From positions 4,604,712 through 4,668,711 of the forward strand of contig NZ_CP101655.1 in the NCBI RefSeq assembly GCF_028830055.1: DNA of 64,000 nucleotides. The letters are read 5' to 3'. The translations under genes were made by a program, and so were the position numbers. Below are positions 1 to 7,956 of this stretch, one piece after another; positions within the stretch are counted from its first letter, which is position 1, and each line of letters begins with the position of its first letter. Source of the DNA: Pseudomonas serboccidentalis. Lineage in GTDB: Bacteria; Pseudomonadota; Gammaproteobacteria; Pseudomonadales; Pseudomonadaceae. The notes below the pieces were generated by a model. It did no database searches, had not been told where the DNA came from, and was given only the letters and a program-made list of their open reading frames with translations.

Positions 1-72
1 AGCGGGGGCAAGCGCTCTCGCCACAAAATGTTAGCCTTGGCTCAACTGCACCACACCGTTCTGGATCGCCCG

Positions 73-459
73 ATGAATAACACCGTTTCATTTCTTCTTG
101 CCCTGACCGCCACCGCCATGCTGTTCAGCTCAACCACCCGCGCCGCCGGCGACCCCGCCGCCGGCGAAAAAATCTTCCCGCGCCTGTGCGGCGGTTGCCA
201 CCAGGTAGGCCCGGACGCGCGCCCGGGGTTCGGCCCGCCACTCAACGGCATCATCGGCCGGGCGGCAGGGACCTCGGCCAATTATGTGTATTCCGATGCG
301 ATGAAAAACTCTGGCGTGACCTGGGATCGCTCCACGCTGACCGCGTATCTGAAAGACCCCAAAGGCGTGGTGCCGGGCACGCGGATGATTTTCTGGGGGC
401 TGAGCGATGAGGAGAAGATTGATAATTTGCTGGCGTATCTGCAGCAGTATTCCCATTAA
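73..459 (+). CDS. Secreted class I c-type cytochrome
   Basis: A 128-residue single-heme cytochrome c that probably carries electrons in the periplasm. It has an N-terminal signal peptide (about residues 1-25, cut after ARAA-like sequence), a CGGCH heme-attachment motif (Cys39, Cys42, His43) and a likely distal Met ligand in VPGTRMIFW (Met105), the usual order for the family. I chose the ATG at 73 because the hydrophobic segment begins directly after it; an upstream ATG at 28 would add 15 residues ahead of the signal peptide. The partner oxidase or dehydrogenase is not in view, so the electron donor and acceptor are unknown. Confidence 0.9.
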   Translation: MNNTVSFLLALTATAMLFSSTTRAAGDPAAGEKIFPRLCGGCHQVGPDARPGFGPPLNGIIGRAAGTSANYVYSDAMKNSGVTWDRSTLTAYLKDPKGVVPGTRMIFWGLSDEEKIDNLLAYLQQYSH

Positions 460-589
460 AGTTTTGGCTCGGCCTGGACGACGGACCACGGCATGAAACG
501 TGTCGAACCGATACTAATGAGCCACCACCTCCGGTAGAGTGTGCGCCGCCCGAGAGATGGATCCCGGGCTACTACCCATGGAGTTTGTA

Positions 590-925
590 GTGAAATATCT
601 GAGCAAAGTAGTCGCCGCCGCACTGTTCGGTGTGGTTCTGGCAGGTTGCACCGGCACCCCGATGAACACCAAACAATATGACAGCAGCCAATACACCGTG
701 CTTGGCCACAGCGAAGCGACCGCCACCGGCCTGATGCTGTTCGGCGTGATCCCGATCCGGCAGAACAGCCGCTTCGTGCGTGCCCAGACCGCGGCCATCA
801 ACGCCAAGGGCGGCGATGCCATGATCAACACTCAAGTTCAGGAAAACTGGTTCTGGGCATGGGTTCTGAGCGGCTACACCACCAAGATTTCCGGTGATGT
901 GATCAAGCTGAAAACCGCTCAGTAA
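590..925 (+). CDS. Small putative lipoprotein
   Basis: An 111-residue predicted lipoprotein of unknown role. The N-terminus has a basic start, a hydrophobic run and a lipobox LAGC at about residues 17-20, after which Cys would be lipidated. I chose the GTG at 590: it gives a textbook lipoprotein signal and GGAG lies at 580-583, six bases upstream. An in-frame ATG at 578 would overlap that ribosome site. The mature part has no motif I can name. An intrinsic terminator follows at once, so it is probably a single-gene transcript. Confidence 0.8.
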   Translation: MKYLSKVVAAALFGVVLAGCTGTPMNTKQYDSSQYTVLGHSEATATGLMLFGVIPIRQNSRFVRAQTAAINAKGGDAMINTQVQENWFWAWVLSGYTTKISGDVIKLKTAQ

Positions 926-940
926 GCAGTGGTTGAACGC

Positions 941-972
941 AAAAGCCCGGCTGATCAGGCCGGGCTTTTTTA
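941..972. terminator. Intrinsic terminator (bidirectional)
   Basis: An inverted repeat AAGCCCGGC / GCCGGGCTT with a short TGATCAG loop is flanked by A-rich and T-rich tracts, so it can act on both strands. It sits between the lipoprotein gene and the convergent repeat-protein gene. Confidence 0.9.
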
Positions 973-996
973 TTGGACTGCACTGGGGGAGTCGAT

Positions 997-1359
997 TCAG
1001 GCGACGCGACGCTCGATCAGACGATCCGCACCACCTTCGGCCACTCGGCGTTCCATCAGACGATCAGAGCCACCTTCAGCAACGCGGCGTTCCATCAGAC
1101 GATCCGAACCGCCTTCAGCCACTCGGCGTTCCATCAGACGATCAGAGCCACCTTCAGCCACACGGCGCTCCAGCAAACGATCCGAGCCACCTTCGGCCAC
1201 ACGGCGCTCCAGCAAACGATCAGAACCACCTTCAGCCAAACGGCTTTCAATCAACTTGTCCGAGCCGCCTTCAGCGACCAGGGTGTGAGCGGGTGTTGCT
1301 GCAAAAGCGTTAACTGCAAGAACCGAGAAAGCGATGCCGAGGATGGTTTGGCGTTTCAT
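997..1359 (-). CDS. Secreted tandem 13-residue repeat protein
   Basis: A 120-residue protein with a signal peptide (about residues 1-21, AFAA end) followed almost wholly by seven copies of a 13-residue unit of the form R(V/L)AEGGSDRL(L/M)E R. The first (AEGGSDKLIES) and last (AEGGADRLIERRVA) units diverge most; the middle ones are near identical, as is their DNA (39-bp period). The composition is Glu/Arg/Gly-rich with no Cys, suggesting an elongated, charged, periplasmic or secreted protein. The start is the ATG directly before the signal peptide. I know no characterised family for this motif. It converges on the upstream lipoprotein gene across a shared terminator. Confidence 0.8.
   Translation of the reverse strand: MKRQTILGIAFSVLAVNAFAATPAHTLVAEGGSDKLIESRLAEGGSDRLLERRVAEGGSDRLLERRVAEGGSDRLMERRVAEGGSDRLMERRVAEGGSDRLMERRVAEGGADRLIERRVA
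1000..1275 (-). repeat. Seven 39-bp tandem coding repeats
   Basis: The DNA repeats with a 39-bp (13-codon) period in frame inside the repeat-protein gene. Units differ mainly at third codon positions, so copy number could change by slippage or recombination without breaking the frame. Confidence 0.9.
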
Positions 1360-1483
1360 GATCGTGTGCTCCGGGGTGTAGTGGGTTTGTCTGGAGCCGA
1401 TGTTACGCCGCGGATTTTTTATGAGAACTTCATTGGCGTGATGGTGACTATCGACGCCAGCAATGTGTGCCGCAACCCTTGGT

Positions 1484-2053
1484 TCAGGCGCCTGCAGCCC
1501 GAATACACAGCTCTCCGGTGGCACGGGTCAGGGCCAGATCGTGCAGGGCATCGTGGGTCAGACCCTGGCGCGCCTTGGCCAGCCAGGCCGGACAGTCGGG
1601 GTCGCGCCGATAGGGCACGAAGTCGGCGTACTGCTGCAGCAGGCGGCTTTGCAACTCGTCCAGCTGCGGGCGAATCTGTTTCGCCAGATCCGGTCGCGGC
1701 GTGTCCGGTGCACGACCTGCCGCCTGCCATTGCGCCAGCAGTCCGTACTGCACCAGTTTGTTGGCCTCCATTTGCGCGGCGATCAACTGGGCCACGTCTT
1801 CGGGATCGAGCTTGCGCTCGCTGGCCAGCGTCCGGGCATTGGCGATGACTTGCGCCTCGCGCGGGCTGTCCTGAATCGGCTTGCCGCTGTCCCATTTGGT
1901 CAGGGCCACGAGGTCGCCGATGTTCAGGCGTTCGTTCAGGGTGGTCAGCAAAGGACGCAACGTTTCGGCGGGCGCAGGAGCCTCGGCGGCGTGAGCCATG
2001 TGGCTGAAAAGAACCAGCAGGGAACAAGTCAGAGTATTTCGCAAAGGGGTCAT
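1484..2053 (-). CDS. Periplasmic chorismate mutase (AroQ-gamma type)
   Basis: A 189-residue enzyme predicted to convert chorismate to prephenate outside the cytoplasm. A signal peptide ends near residue 22 (HMAHA-A). The helical AroQ core carries family signatures: LVALTKW (Lys53), SPREAQVI (Arg65) and AAQMEANK around residues 92-99, the residues that bind the substrate in secreted *AroQ enzymes such as the Mycobacterium one. The length suits the gamma class rather than the 90-residue cytosolic domain. It stands alone, divergent from the MATE gene. The purpose of secreted chorismate mutases in Pseudomonas is not settled. Confidence 0.88.
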   Translation of the reverse strand: MTPLRNTLTCSLLVLFSHMAHAAEAPAPAETLRPLLTTLNERLNIGDLVALTKWDSGKPIQDSPREAQVIANARTLASERKLDPEDVAQLIAAQMEANKLVQYGLLAQWQAAGRAPDTPRPDLAKQIRPQLDELQSRLLQQYADFVPYRRDPDCPAWLAKARQGLTHDALHDLALTRATGELCIRAAGA

Positions 2054-2179
2054 GGGCAGGCGCGATCCACGGATAAGAGTGTCGCCATTTAAGCCTTGAG
2101 TGGACTCGATGTCGACCGACTTTAACCCGGCTATCTAGCGTAATATCCCTCGCATCTCCCACCCCGAGACGGATCCTCA

Positions 2180-3538
2180 ATGCAAACCCCCACCGCCACC
2201 AAACCGCTGTGGCAAACCTACCTGCTGTTCCTCGCGCCGATGGTGCTGTCCAACTTTCTGCAATCGATGTCCGGCACGGTCAACAGCATCTACATCGGGC
2301 AGATGCTCGGTACGCAGGCGTTGGCGGCGGTGTCGGGGATGTTTCCGGTGATCTTTTTCTTTATCGCGCTGGTGATCGGGTTGGGGGCGGGCGCGGGGGT
2401 GTTGATCGGTCAGGCGTGGGGGGCGCGCGAGGCGCACATGGTCAAGGCGATTGCCGGAGCGACCTTGCTGTTGGGCGTGTTGATCGGCCTGGCGGCGGCG
2501 GTGCTCGGCAGCGTGTTTGCGCGCCAGGCGTTGCAGGGCTTGGGGACGCCGGCGGATGTGCTGGACGATGCGGTGGCGTATGCGCATGTGATGATGTGGA
2601 TTCTGCCGTCGATGCTGGTGTTTGTGTTGTTCACGCAATTGCTGCGCGGGGTCAGCGACACCGTGTCGCCACTGTTGGCGTTGATGGTGTCGACGTGCGT
2701 CGGGCTGGCGCTGACGCCGGCGTTGATTCGCGGCTGGTTCGGTTTGCCGCAGTTGGGGATTCAGAGTGCGGCGTTCGCCGGGCTGGCGGGCAACCTGTCG
2801 GCGATGGCGTGGCTGGCGTGGCGGCTGATTCGCAAGCAGCATCCGCTGGCGCCGGATCGCGAGTTCTTCGCCGCGCTGCGGCTGGACGGTGCGATTCTCG
2901 GCAAGGTGCTGCGCATCGGCCTGCCGACCGGGGTGCAGATGATCGTGTTGTCACTCTCGGAACTGGTGATTCTGGCGCTGGTCAACCGGCACGGCTCGCA
3001 GGCCACGGCGGCGTATGGCGCGGTGACGCAGATCGTCAACTACGTGCAGTTCCCGGCGCTGTCGATTGCGATCACCGCGTCGATCCTTGGCGCCCAGGCC
3101 ATCGGTGCCGGGCGCCTGGAACGCCTGGCGCCGATCCTGCGCACCGGGCTGTTGATCAACGTCTGCCTCACCGGCGGTTTGATTGTGCTCGGTTATCTGT
3201 TGTCGCACTGGCTGCTGGGCCTGTTCCTGACCGAAGATTCGACCCGGGCGATGGCGGAGCACTTGTTGCACATCATGCTCTGGAGTCTGTTGGTGTTCGG
3301 CTTCCAGGCAATCATCGGCGGCATCATGCGCGCCAGCGGCACGGTGCTGGTGCCGGTGGCGATCGCGATTATCTGTGTGGTTGGCGTGCAACTGCCGGCG
3401 GCTTACTGGCTGGATGGGCAGTACGGTTTGCAAGGCGTGTGGATGGCGTTTCCGGTGGCGTATCTGGGCATGCTGGTGCTGCAGACCCTGTATTACAAAC
3501 TGGTCTGGCAGCATCAGAAGATCGAGCGTCTGGTCTGA
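2180..3538 (+). CDS. MATE family multidrug efflux transporter
   Basis: A 452-residue inner-membrane protein with about twelve hydrophobic segments in two halves, the MATE/NorM architecture, expected to export cationic drugs or metabolites using a Na+ or H+ gradient. The N-terminal half has LAPMVLSNFLQSMSGTVNS followed by YIGQMLGTQALAAVSG, a typical first-repeat signature; the second half starts near LRIGLPTGVQM. The start is the ATG at 2180 after GACGGATCCTCA, giving the normal short cytoplasmic N-terminus. There is no adjacent regulator, and the substrate cannot be read from the sequence. Confidence 0.92.
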   Translation: MQTPTATKPLWQTYLLFLAPMVLSNFLQSMSGTVNSIYIGQMLGTQALAAVSGMFPVIFFFIALVIGLGAGAGVLIGQAWGAREAHMVKAIAGATLLLGVLIGLAAAVLGSVFARQALQGLGTPADVLDDAVAYAHVMMWILPSMLVFVLFTQLLRGVSDTVSPLLALMVSTCVGLALTPALIRGWFGLPQLGIQSAAFAGLAGNLSAMAWLAWRLIRKQHPLAPDREFFAALRLDGAILGKVLRIGLPTGVQMIVLSLSELVILALVNRHGSQATAAYGAVTQIVNYVQFPALSIAITASILGAQAIGAGRLERLAPILRTGLLINVCLTGGLIVLGYLLSHWLLGLFLTEDSTRAMAEHLLHIMLWSLLVFGFQAIIGGIMRASGTVLVPVAIAIICVVGVQLPAAYWLDGQYGLQGVWMAFPVAYLGMLVLQTLYYKLVWQHQKIERLV

Positions 3539-3654
3539 AGAGGGCGAAGCAGGGCGGCCTGATGCACGTCGACGGTAAAATGACATGGCGTAACCGCGGG
3601 TTGTTTGCTTAAGTCAGTCGAGGCCTCGAAGGTTTGCCCTGTCCGGAGGATCCC

Positions 3655-4215
3655 ATGCGTGCCCGATTCACCGCTGCGGCACTGTTTGCCTGCCTGTGCG
3701 TCATGAGTGCCGCGCAGGCCGCTGAATACACCCGCGTCAACACCACTGCCAGCCAGATCAGTTTCACCTACAACCAGATGGGCGCGCTGATGTACGGCAC
3801 CTTCGGCAAGTTCGACGCGACGTTGCAGTTCGACAGCGACAACCTCGCCGGCGCCCACACCACGTTGCACATCGACCTCAACAGCATCGATGCCGGCAGC
3901 ACCGACGCCAACACCGAGCTGGTGAAACCGGCGTGGTTCGACACCCAGCGCTTTCCCGTGGCGGTGTTCGAGTCCAGCCGGTTTACCCGGGTGATCGACA
4001 ATCACTATCTGATCGCCGGCCAGCTCACCCTTAAAGGCATCACCCGCGAGGTGCAGGTGCCGGTCGAGCTGAAACCGGGCAGCGCGATCGGCATTTTCGA
4101 CGGCGAACTGGTGCTCAAGCGTGATCAGTTCGGACTCGGTGCGGGGGAGTGGGCGGACACCGTGGTGTCGAATGACATCGCGATCAAGTTCAAGGTGGTG
4201 GCGCCACAGCAGTGA
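3655..4215 (+). CDS. YceI-family periplasmic protein
   Basis: A 186-residue secreted protein with a clear signal peptide (residues 1-22, AQAA end) and the YceI lipocalin-like beta-barrel pattern: AEYTRVNTTASQISFTYNQMG, FDSDNLAGAHTTLHIDLNSI and LTLKGITREVQVPVEL. Family members bind isoprenoids or similar amphiphiles; the ligand here is unknown. The ATG at 3655 was chosen because GGAGGA lies at 3645-3650 and the signal peptide starts there; an upstream in-frame ATG at 3634 has neither. It appears monocistronic. Confidence 0.9.
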   Translation: MRARFTAAALFACLCVMSAAQAAEYTRVNTTASQISFTYNQMGALMYGTFGKFDATLQFDSDNLAGAHTTLHIDLNSIDAGSTDANTELVKPAWFDTQRFPVAVFESSRFTRVIDNHYLIAGQLTLKGITREVQVPVELKPGSAIGIFDGELVLKRDQFGLGAGEWADTVVSNDIAIKFKVVAPQQ

Positions 4216-4244
4216 CGCCAGTCGGGTGGGTCAGTAGGGGTGGG

Positions 4245-4457
4245 TCAGTAGGCCCGCCAGTGTCCCGGCACCCAGCGCCATTCATGGCCGCCCCAGCGGT
4301 AATGCCCGGCGACCCAGTGATAGCCCGGCGCAGGCATGACCGGTACGACTTCCACCGGTGGCGGTGGCCGATGCGGCCGGACCGGCTCGACGATGCAGCC
4401 GGACAGGGTGATGGCCACCAGCGAGGCGGCGAGCAAGGTTTTAATGCTTCTGGACAT
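4245..4457 (-). CDS. Small YXWGXW-type lipoprotein
   Basis: A 70-residue predicted lipoprotein with lipobox LSGC near residues 17-20, a Pro-rich linker and a C-terminal Tyr/Trp/Gly/His-rich part (YHWVAGHYRWGGHEWRWVPG) matching the YXWGXW repeat family. Function of that family is unknown; it is exported and aromatic-rich. It lies downstream of and parallel to a second protein of the same kind, about 40 bp away, so the two probably form one transcript. Confidence 0.8.
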   Translation of the reverse strand: MSRSIKTLLAASLVAITLSGCIVEPVRPHRPPPPVEVVPVMPAPGYHWVAGHYRWGGHEWRWVPGHWRAY

Positions 4458-4498
4458 GGGCTGTTCCTGATAGATGAGGTGTACAGGTTGAAGGGAAT

Positions 4499-4822
4499 TC
4501 AGCGCACCCAGTGCCCTTCAACCCAGAACCAGTTCGGCCCGCGCGCCTGCCAGTGCCCCGGCCGCCAATGCGCACCGTAGCGCACCGGTTGCCAGTGGCC
4601 GGGCAGCCACACGTAACCGCGTCCTTCCCAGCGCCAGTGGCCCTGATCCCAGGCATAACCGGAACGCGGCCCGGGCATCACTTCCATGCGCATTGGCGGT
4701 GGAGCTTGCTGAATGATCACCACCTGCTGGGCGAACACCGGCGCACTGGCCAGCGCCGCCAGCGCCATCGGCACCAGCAACAGGCTTTTGCGCCATTTGA
4801 ACAGTGAACGCAAAACGTTCAT
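4499..4822 (-). CDS. Secreted YXWGXW repeat protein
   Basis: A 107-residue exported protein: signal peptide through about residue 31 (APVFAQ), a QQ/PP-rich linker, then four W-x-x-GHW-type repeats (DQGHWRWEG, LPGHWQP, RPGHWQA, VEGHWVR). The repeat style is that of the YXWGXW family, of unknown function. It starts with ATG at 4822 after GAGGAGTTGTC, a good ribosome site, and is followed by the smaller related lipoprotein gene. Confidence 0.82.
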   Translation of the reverse strand: MNVLRSLFKWRKSLLLVPMALAALASAPVFAQQVVIIQQAPPPMRMEVMPGPRSGYAWDQGHWRWEGRGYVWLPGHWQPVRYGAHWRPGHWQARGPNWFWVEGHWVR

Positions 4823-4955
4823 GACAACTCCTCAAGGTCTGCGTGCAAAAGACAGCGCAGTTGAAGAATTGGACGCCAAATCGGCAAAAGATCCGGTCTG
4901 CGGAGGATGAAATTTTCTTCAGGGATGACCAGGTGTCTGGCGGGCTCGCCGAGCG

Positions 4956-5831
4956 CTAGGGCGCTTTCAGTTCACGGGTCAGTTCGGCCAGGAATGTGCG
5001 GACATCCGCTTCGTTGAGTTCGGCATTGATGCGTGTGCAATCACTTTCCGAAATCGGTGCGTGTGTCAGCCTGATCATCAGAGAAATGAGTCGGTAGTCT
5101 TGCTTGTTACCCAGTCCGGCATGGTTCTTGATGATCGAGGCGAGATCGTCGACTTTGCTCCGCTCTGCGGCGTGTTGCGCATCTTTGAGCGTGTCGAACA
5201 GGGCATGGATGTAAACATCGAACGTTCGGTAATTCTCGCCGGCATAGACGTCATCAGGGCTCTGGAATAACGCGAAGAGATGCCCATAGGCTTCGGGGTA
5301 GGCATGAGGCGCTTCAAGCGGTCCGTAGACATGTGCATAGCTATCGCCCAGCGCATGGATCAGGAAGCCGGTTTTCCAGTCCGACGTTGTGCCGGTCGCA
5401 TACGAGGCAGCCACCAGTCTTTGCAGGCTGGATCGTCTGGCAGCGACGGCCTGGCTGTCGCCGCCATGCAACGAATGCAGCGAATTGACGATCTGGTGCC
5501 GCCAGGTTCGGTCGTAGAAGGTATTTTTGATCGAGACCGGAATCGCGTTGTAAGTGTTTATCGCGTCCGGCGCCTGAGAAAAACAAGTCAGTCTGTCGGC
5601 TCTGCTGCGTTCGACACCGGCCAGTTCGGCGATATAAGAAACGGTGTAGAAGTGTCCGCCCATTTGATAAAGCGGGATCAGATGAGCAGGAACCGCGAAG
5701 TGCTTCCGCAGAATCTCTGCTGTTGGGACATCCATGTGTGGCGCATTAAACGTAGGGCTGTCGGCAGCGGGGCAGATAGGCGCGACAAGGAACAGCAAGG
5801 CTGCCAACGAAAATCGAGGTCGTGTTTTCAC
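4956..5831 (-). CDS. Secreted protein of unknown function
   Basis: A 291-residue protein with signal peptide (about residues 1-23, ICPAAD). The mature part is mostly helical and contains a helix LIHALGDSYAHVYG that resembles the His/Asp-rich helices of zinc-dependent phospholipase C / P1 nuclease-like folds; a second His-rich stretch is AYPEAYGHLFALF. That similarity is weak and seen by eye only. I took the GTG at 5831 (reads VKTRPRFSLAALLFLV) because GGAG lies six bases upstream and it leaves an ordinary signal peptide; a longer reading to 5930 adds 33 residues ahead of it. It is a single gene with no informative neighbour. Confidence 0.65.
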   Translation of the reverse strand: MKTRPRFSLAALLFLVAPICPAADSPTFNAPHMDVPTAEILRKHFAVPAHLIPLYQMGGHFYTVSYIAELAGVERSRADRLTCFSQAPDAINTYNAIPVSIKNTFYDRTWRHQIVNSLHSLHGGDSQAVAARRSSLQRLVAASYATGTTSDWKTGFLIHALGDSYAHVYGPLEAPHAYPEAYGHLFALFQSPDDVYAGENYRTFDVYIHALFDTLKDAQHAAERSKVDDLASIIKNHAGLGNKQDYRLISLMIRLTHAPISESDCTRINAELNEADVRTFLAELTRELKAP

Positions 5832-5961
5832 TTCATGCTCCGAGCATCCTGATTGGCGCCACCCTGTGATAGCGGGAGCGGCCGTATCCCTCTCATCATG
5901 TTTGTAGTTCGCAATCTGCAAACACGCCAACGCGATACGGCATCAAAGGACGCACAGAGCA

Positions 5962-6447
5962 TCAATAAAACCGGTCTTGCTCTTTCATGGCCTGAATCTG
6001 CCAGAACGTGCGGCCGGAGATCAGCAGGCACAGCAGCCCGAGCAGGAAGCCGCCGGTCATGATGTAGAAACCGGGACGATAGGTGTGAAGCTCGCTGGCC
6101 AGGGTGCTCTTGTCCGGTAGCCAGCGCGATACCAGCAGCGGCACCGGGCCGCCGATGTCGTATTGGGTGTGCTCGGCGTAACGCTCGTCCTGGTACTGGC
6201 CTTGGTGAATCTGGCCTTGAGTGTCGCTGTAGCGATAATGAATGATCATGCCGTTGTCGTTCATCATGATTTCTTCCAGCTCCGTGACGATGCCGCTGGT
6301 TTCTACGCCGTTGAAACTCAGTGCGCCATACAGAATGCCCTGCTGTCGCGCCATGCCGGCCAGCAGCAACACGACGCAGCAGGCGACGGTCATCATGACG
6401 ATACGGTTGTAGAGGTGATCTCTTGCAGCTTCGCGGGGATAGAACAT
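5962..6447 (-). CDS. DUF3592-like inner-membrane protein
   Basis: A 161-residue protein with one membrane segment near the N-terminus (IVMMTVACCVVLLLAGMA), an extracytoplasmic beta-rich part (VETSGIVTELEEI, IIHYRYSDTQGQIHQGQY) and a second membrane segment near the C-terminus (IMTGGFLLGLLCLLISG). This TM-beta-TM layout is that of DUF3592 proteins; their function is unknown. The ATG at 6447 follows AAGGATCAGGTC and is preferred to the 14-residue longer start at 6489. Confidence 0.7.
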   Translation of the reverse strand: MFYPREAARDHLYNRIVMMTVACCVVLLLAGMARQQGILYGALSFNGVETSGIVTELEEIMMNDNGMIIHYRYSDTQGQIHQGQYQDERYAEHTQYDIGGPVPLLVSRWLPDKSTLASELHTYRPGFYIMTGGFLLGLLCLLISGRTFWQIQAMKEQDRFY

Positions 6448-6603
6448 GACCTGATCCTTGGTAATGGCAGACGCCGGACGCCGCTGCATCGGCGCTGGAA
6501 CCGGGAACTTTAGGCCCCGGTCGGGCCGGGCACGGTATGATGTCGCGGTTCGCCGGCAGCCCGACCGTCGGCAACATGTCTTTACCGCCGGAGTTCACCC
6601 GCC

Positions 6604-7290
6604 ATGCCACGCATCACCCACTACAAATCCCCATGCCCTGAAAGCGTCAACAGCCAGATTCTGCAACTGGTGGTCGATTACCTGACCGACATCAGCGCGG
6701 TCGGACTCGGCCCGAGCAACCTGCTGTACAACGTCTATCAGTACGCGGTCGGCTATGAGGTGCATCTGTATCTGGAAGCGCTGAACGGCGAGAAGGGCAC
6801 TGAGGTGGAATTGCTGGTTGCGACGGCCGAGGATGATCCGGAGCGAGTCATCGGTTTCCTCTTGTACCTGCCGGTGCAGGGCGATTGGGAGGCGTGCAGC
6901 GTCGCCTACATGGCCGTGCGTGAGGGGTATCGGCGACAAGGCGTGGCGCGGGCGATGATTGACGAGATGGTCACACGTTATCCGCATGCCGAACTGACCT
7001 GCAGTGTCGGCAAGGTGCCGTACTTCGAGGCGCTGGGCTTTGAGGTGATCGGCGCGCGCGAGACTCAGGTGCTGATGAGCACCCGGCATTACCGCAGCAA
7101 CGGCTTGCGCGGCTTTATCGACACCACGCCGATCTACCGCTCGCTGGAGGTGCAGCAGATTCATACCTACCTGCTGCAGAAAAACGGCAAGCGCGCGATG
7201 CTCGATGCCGAGAAACAGCGTGACCGGCATCTGGATCAGACCACCCGTCACGTCGAGGCATTTGTCCGCCAGCGCCTGACGCTGCACTGA
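6604..7290 (+). CDS. GNAT-family N-acetyltransferase
   Basis: A 228-residue cytoplasmic protein with a central GNAT fold: strand-rich region GFLLYLPVQ, then VAYMAVREGYRRQGVARAMIDEMV, where RRQGVA (about 110-115) is the acetyl-CoA pyrophosphate-binding loop, followed by VPYFEALGFEVIGARE, the usual GNAT tail. The N-terminal 70 residues and C-terminal extension (ending in a basic helix) make it longer than a minimal GNAT; the substrate is unknown. The gene is followed by a strong terminator. Confidence 0.85.
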   Translation: MPRITHYKSPCPESVNSQILQLVVDYLTDISAVGLGPSNLLYNVYQYAVGYEVHLYLEALNGEKGTEVELLVATAEDDPERVIGFLLYLPVQGDWEACSVAYMAVREGYRRQGVARAMIDEMVTRYPHAELTCSVGKVPYFEALGFEVIGARETQVLMSTRHYRSNGLRGFIDTTPIYRSLEVQQIHTYLLQKNGKRAMLDAEKQRDRHLDQTTRHVEAFVRQRLTLH

Positions 7291-7306
7291 TCGTTCGTCT
7301 GCCGCC

Positions 7307-7344
7307 AAAGCCCTTGTTGCGAGTTCCGCAGCAAGGGCTTTTTT
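7307..7344. terminator. Intrinsic terminator
   Basis: Inverted repeat AAAGCCCTTGTTGC / GCAGCAAGGGCTTT (one mismatch near the loop) followed by T residues on the + strand and preceded by A residues, placed between convergent genes. Confidence 0.88.
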
Positions 7345-7356
7345 GTGGCTATGAAT

Positions 7357-7797
7357 TCAAGCCAGTTTCACGTTCATGGTGATCTGTGCCGTGAACACGT
7401 GTTTGCCTTCGGTATCGTGAATATCCACGGTGACGATCTTGTCGCCCTCGGTTTGCCAATCCACACCTTCGCCGCTGGCAACGGCCGTCACGTCGCTCTT
7501 GGCCTTGGCCAGGTATTGCACGGTCATGCCTTTGGGAATCCAGCGTGCGCCGGTCGGGATCGACACGTCGGTCATCATCCCGCCTGCGAGTTCAGCGGCA
7601 TTGCACAGAGCAATTGCATGCACCGTGCCGAGGTGGTTGGTGATTTCGCGACAGAACGGCACTTGCACCGTTGCGGTATTGGCGCGCAGTTCGGATACCA
7701 GCGGGTTTATGGTGCTGAAGTACGGCGCAACCTGGCACGCCATCTGGCTGAATGCCTGGGGACCGGCGCTGTTGAACATGCTGAGAAACTGACTCAT
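7357..7797 (-). CDS. Hotdog-fold protein (DUF4442/PaaI-like thioesterase)
   Basis: A 146-residue protein with the single-hotdog signature: NHLGTVHAIALCNAAELAGGMM (the long hotdog helix) and ARWIPKGMTVQYLAKAKSDVTAVA. Such proteins usually hydrolyse acyl-CoA thioesters; here the substrate is unknown. It is divergent from a TetR gene, and the 160-bp gap holds a perfect 15-bp-arm palindrome, so it is probably repressed by that TetR protein. Confidence 0.8.
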   Translation of the reverse strand: MSQFLSMFNSAGPQAFSQMACQVAPYFSTINPLVSELRANTATVQVPFCREITNHLGTVHAIALCNAAELAGGMMTDVSIPTGARWIPKGMTVQYLAKAKSDVTAVASGEGVDWQTEGDKIVTVDIHDTEGKHVFTAQITMNVKLA

Positions 7798-7830
7798 GGC
7801 GAAGCCTCATCGGGTGGTTTGCAGAATGAT

Positions 7831-7863
7831 GTTCCGTTACAGAATAATATTCTGTAACGGAAC
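7831..7863. promoter_or_regulatory. Perfect palindrome, likely TetR operator
   Basis: Arms GTTCCGTTACAGAAT and ATTCTGTAACGGAAC are perfect reverse complements separated by AAT, centred between the divergent hotdog and TetR genes. Parts of the motif (GGTATTCTGT) recur just downstream. Size and position are what is expected for a TetR dimer-of-dimers operator; binding is inferred. Confidence 0.75.
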
Positions 7864-7956
7864 GGTATTCTGTCTGCGGGAAATCTGTCAACCTGTGTCT
7901 GCTTTGATCAAGGGCACGAGGTGCCTTTTCCCATCCCATTTCAGCCTGTGAGCAGC

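Noticed and set aside
997..1270. 39-bp repeats resembling a CRISPR array
   Set aside because: There are no unique spacers; the repeats are contiguous and code in frame for AEGGSDRL units.
929..1313. Arg/Ser/Pro-rich frames on the + strand through the repeat gene
   Set aside because: They are antisense readings of the 39-bp repeats; the - strand has a signal peptide and proper start.
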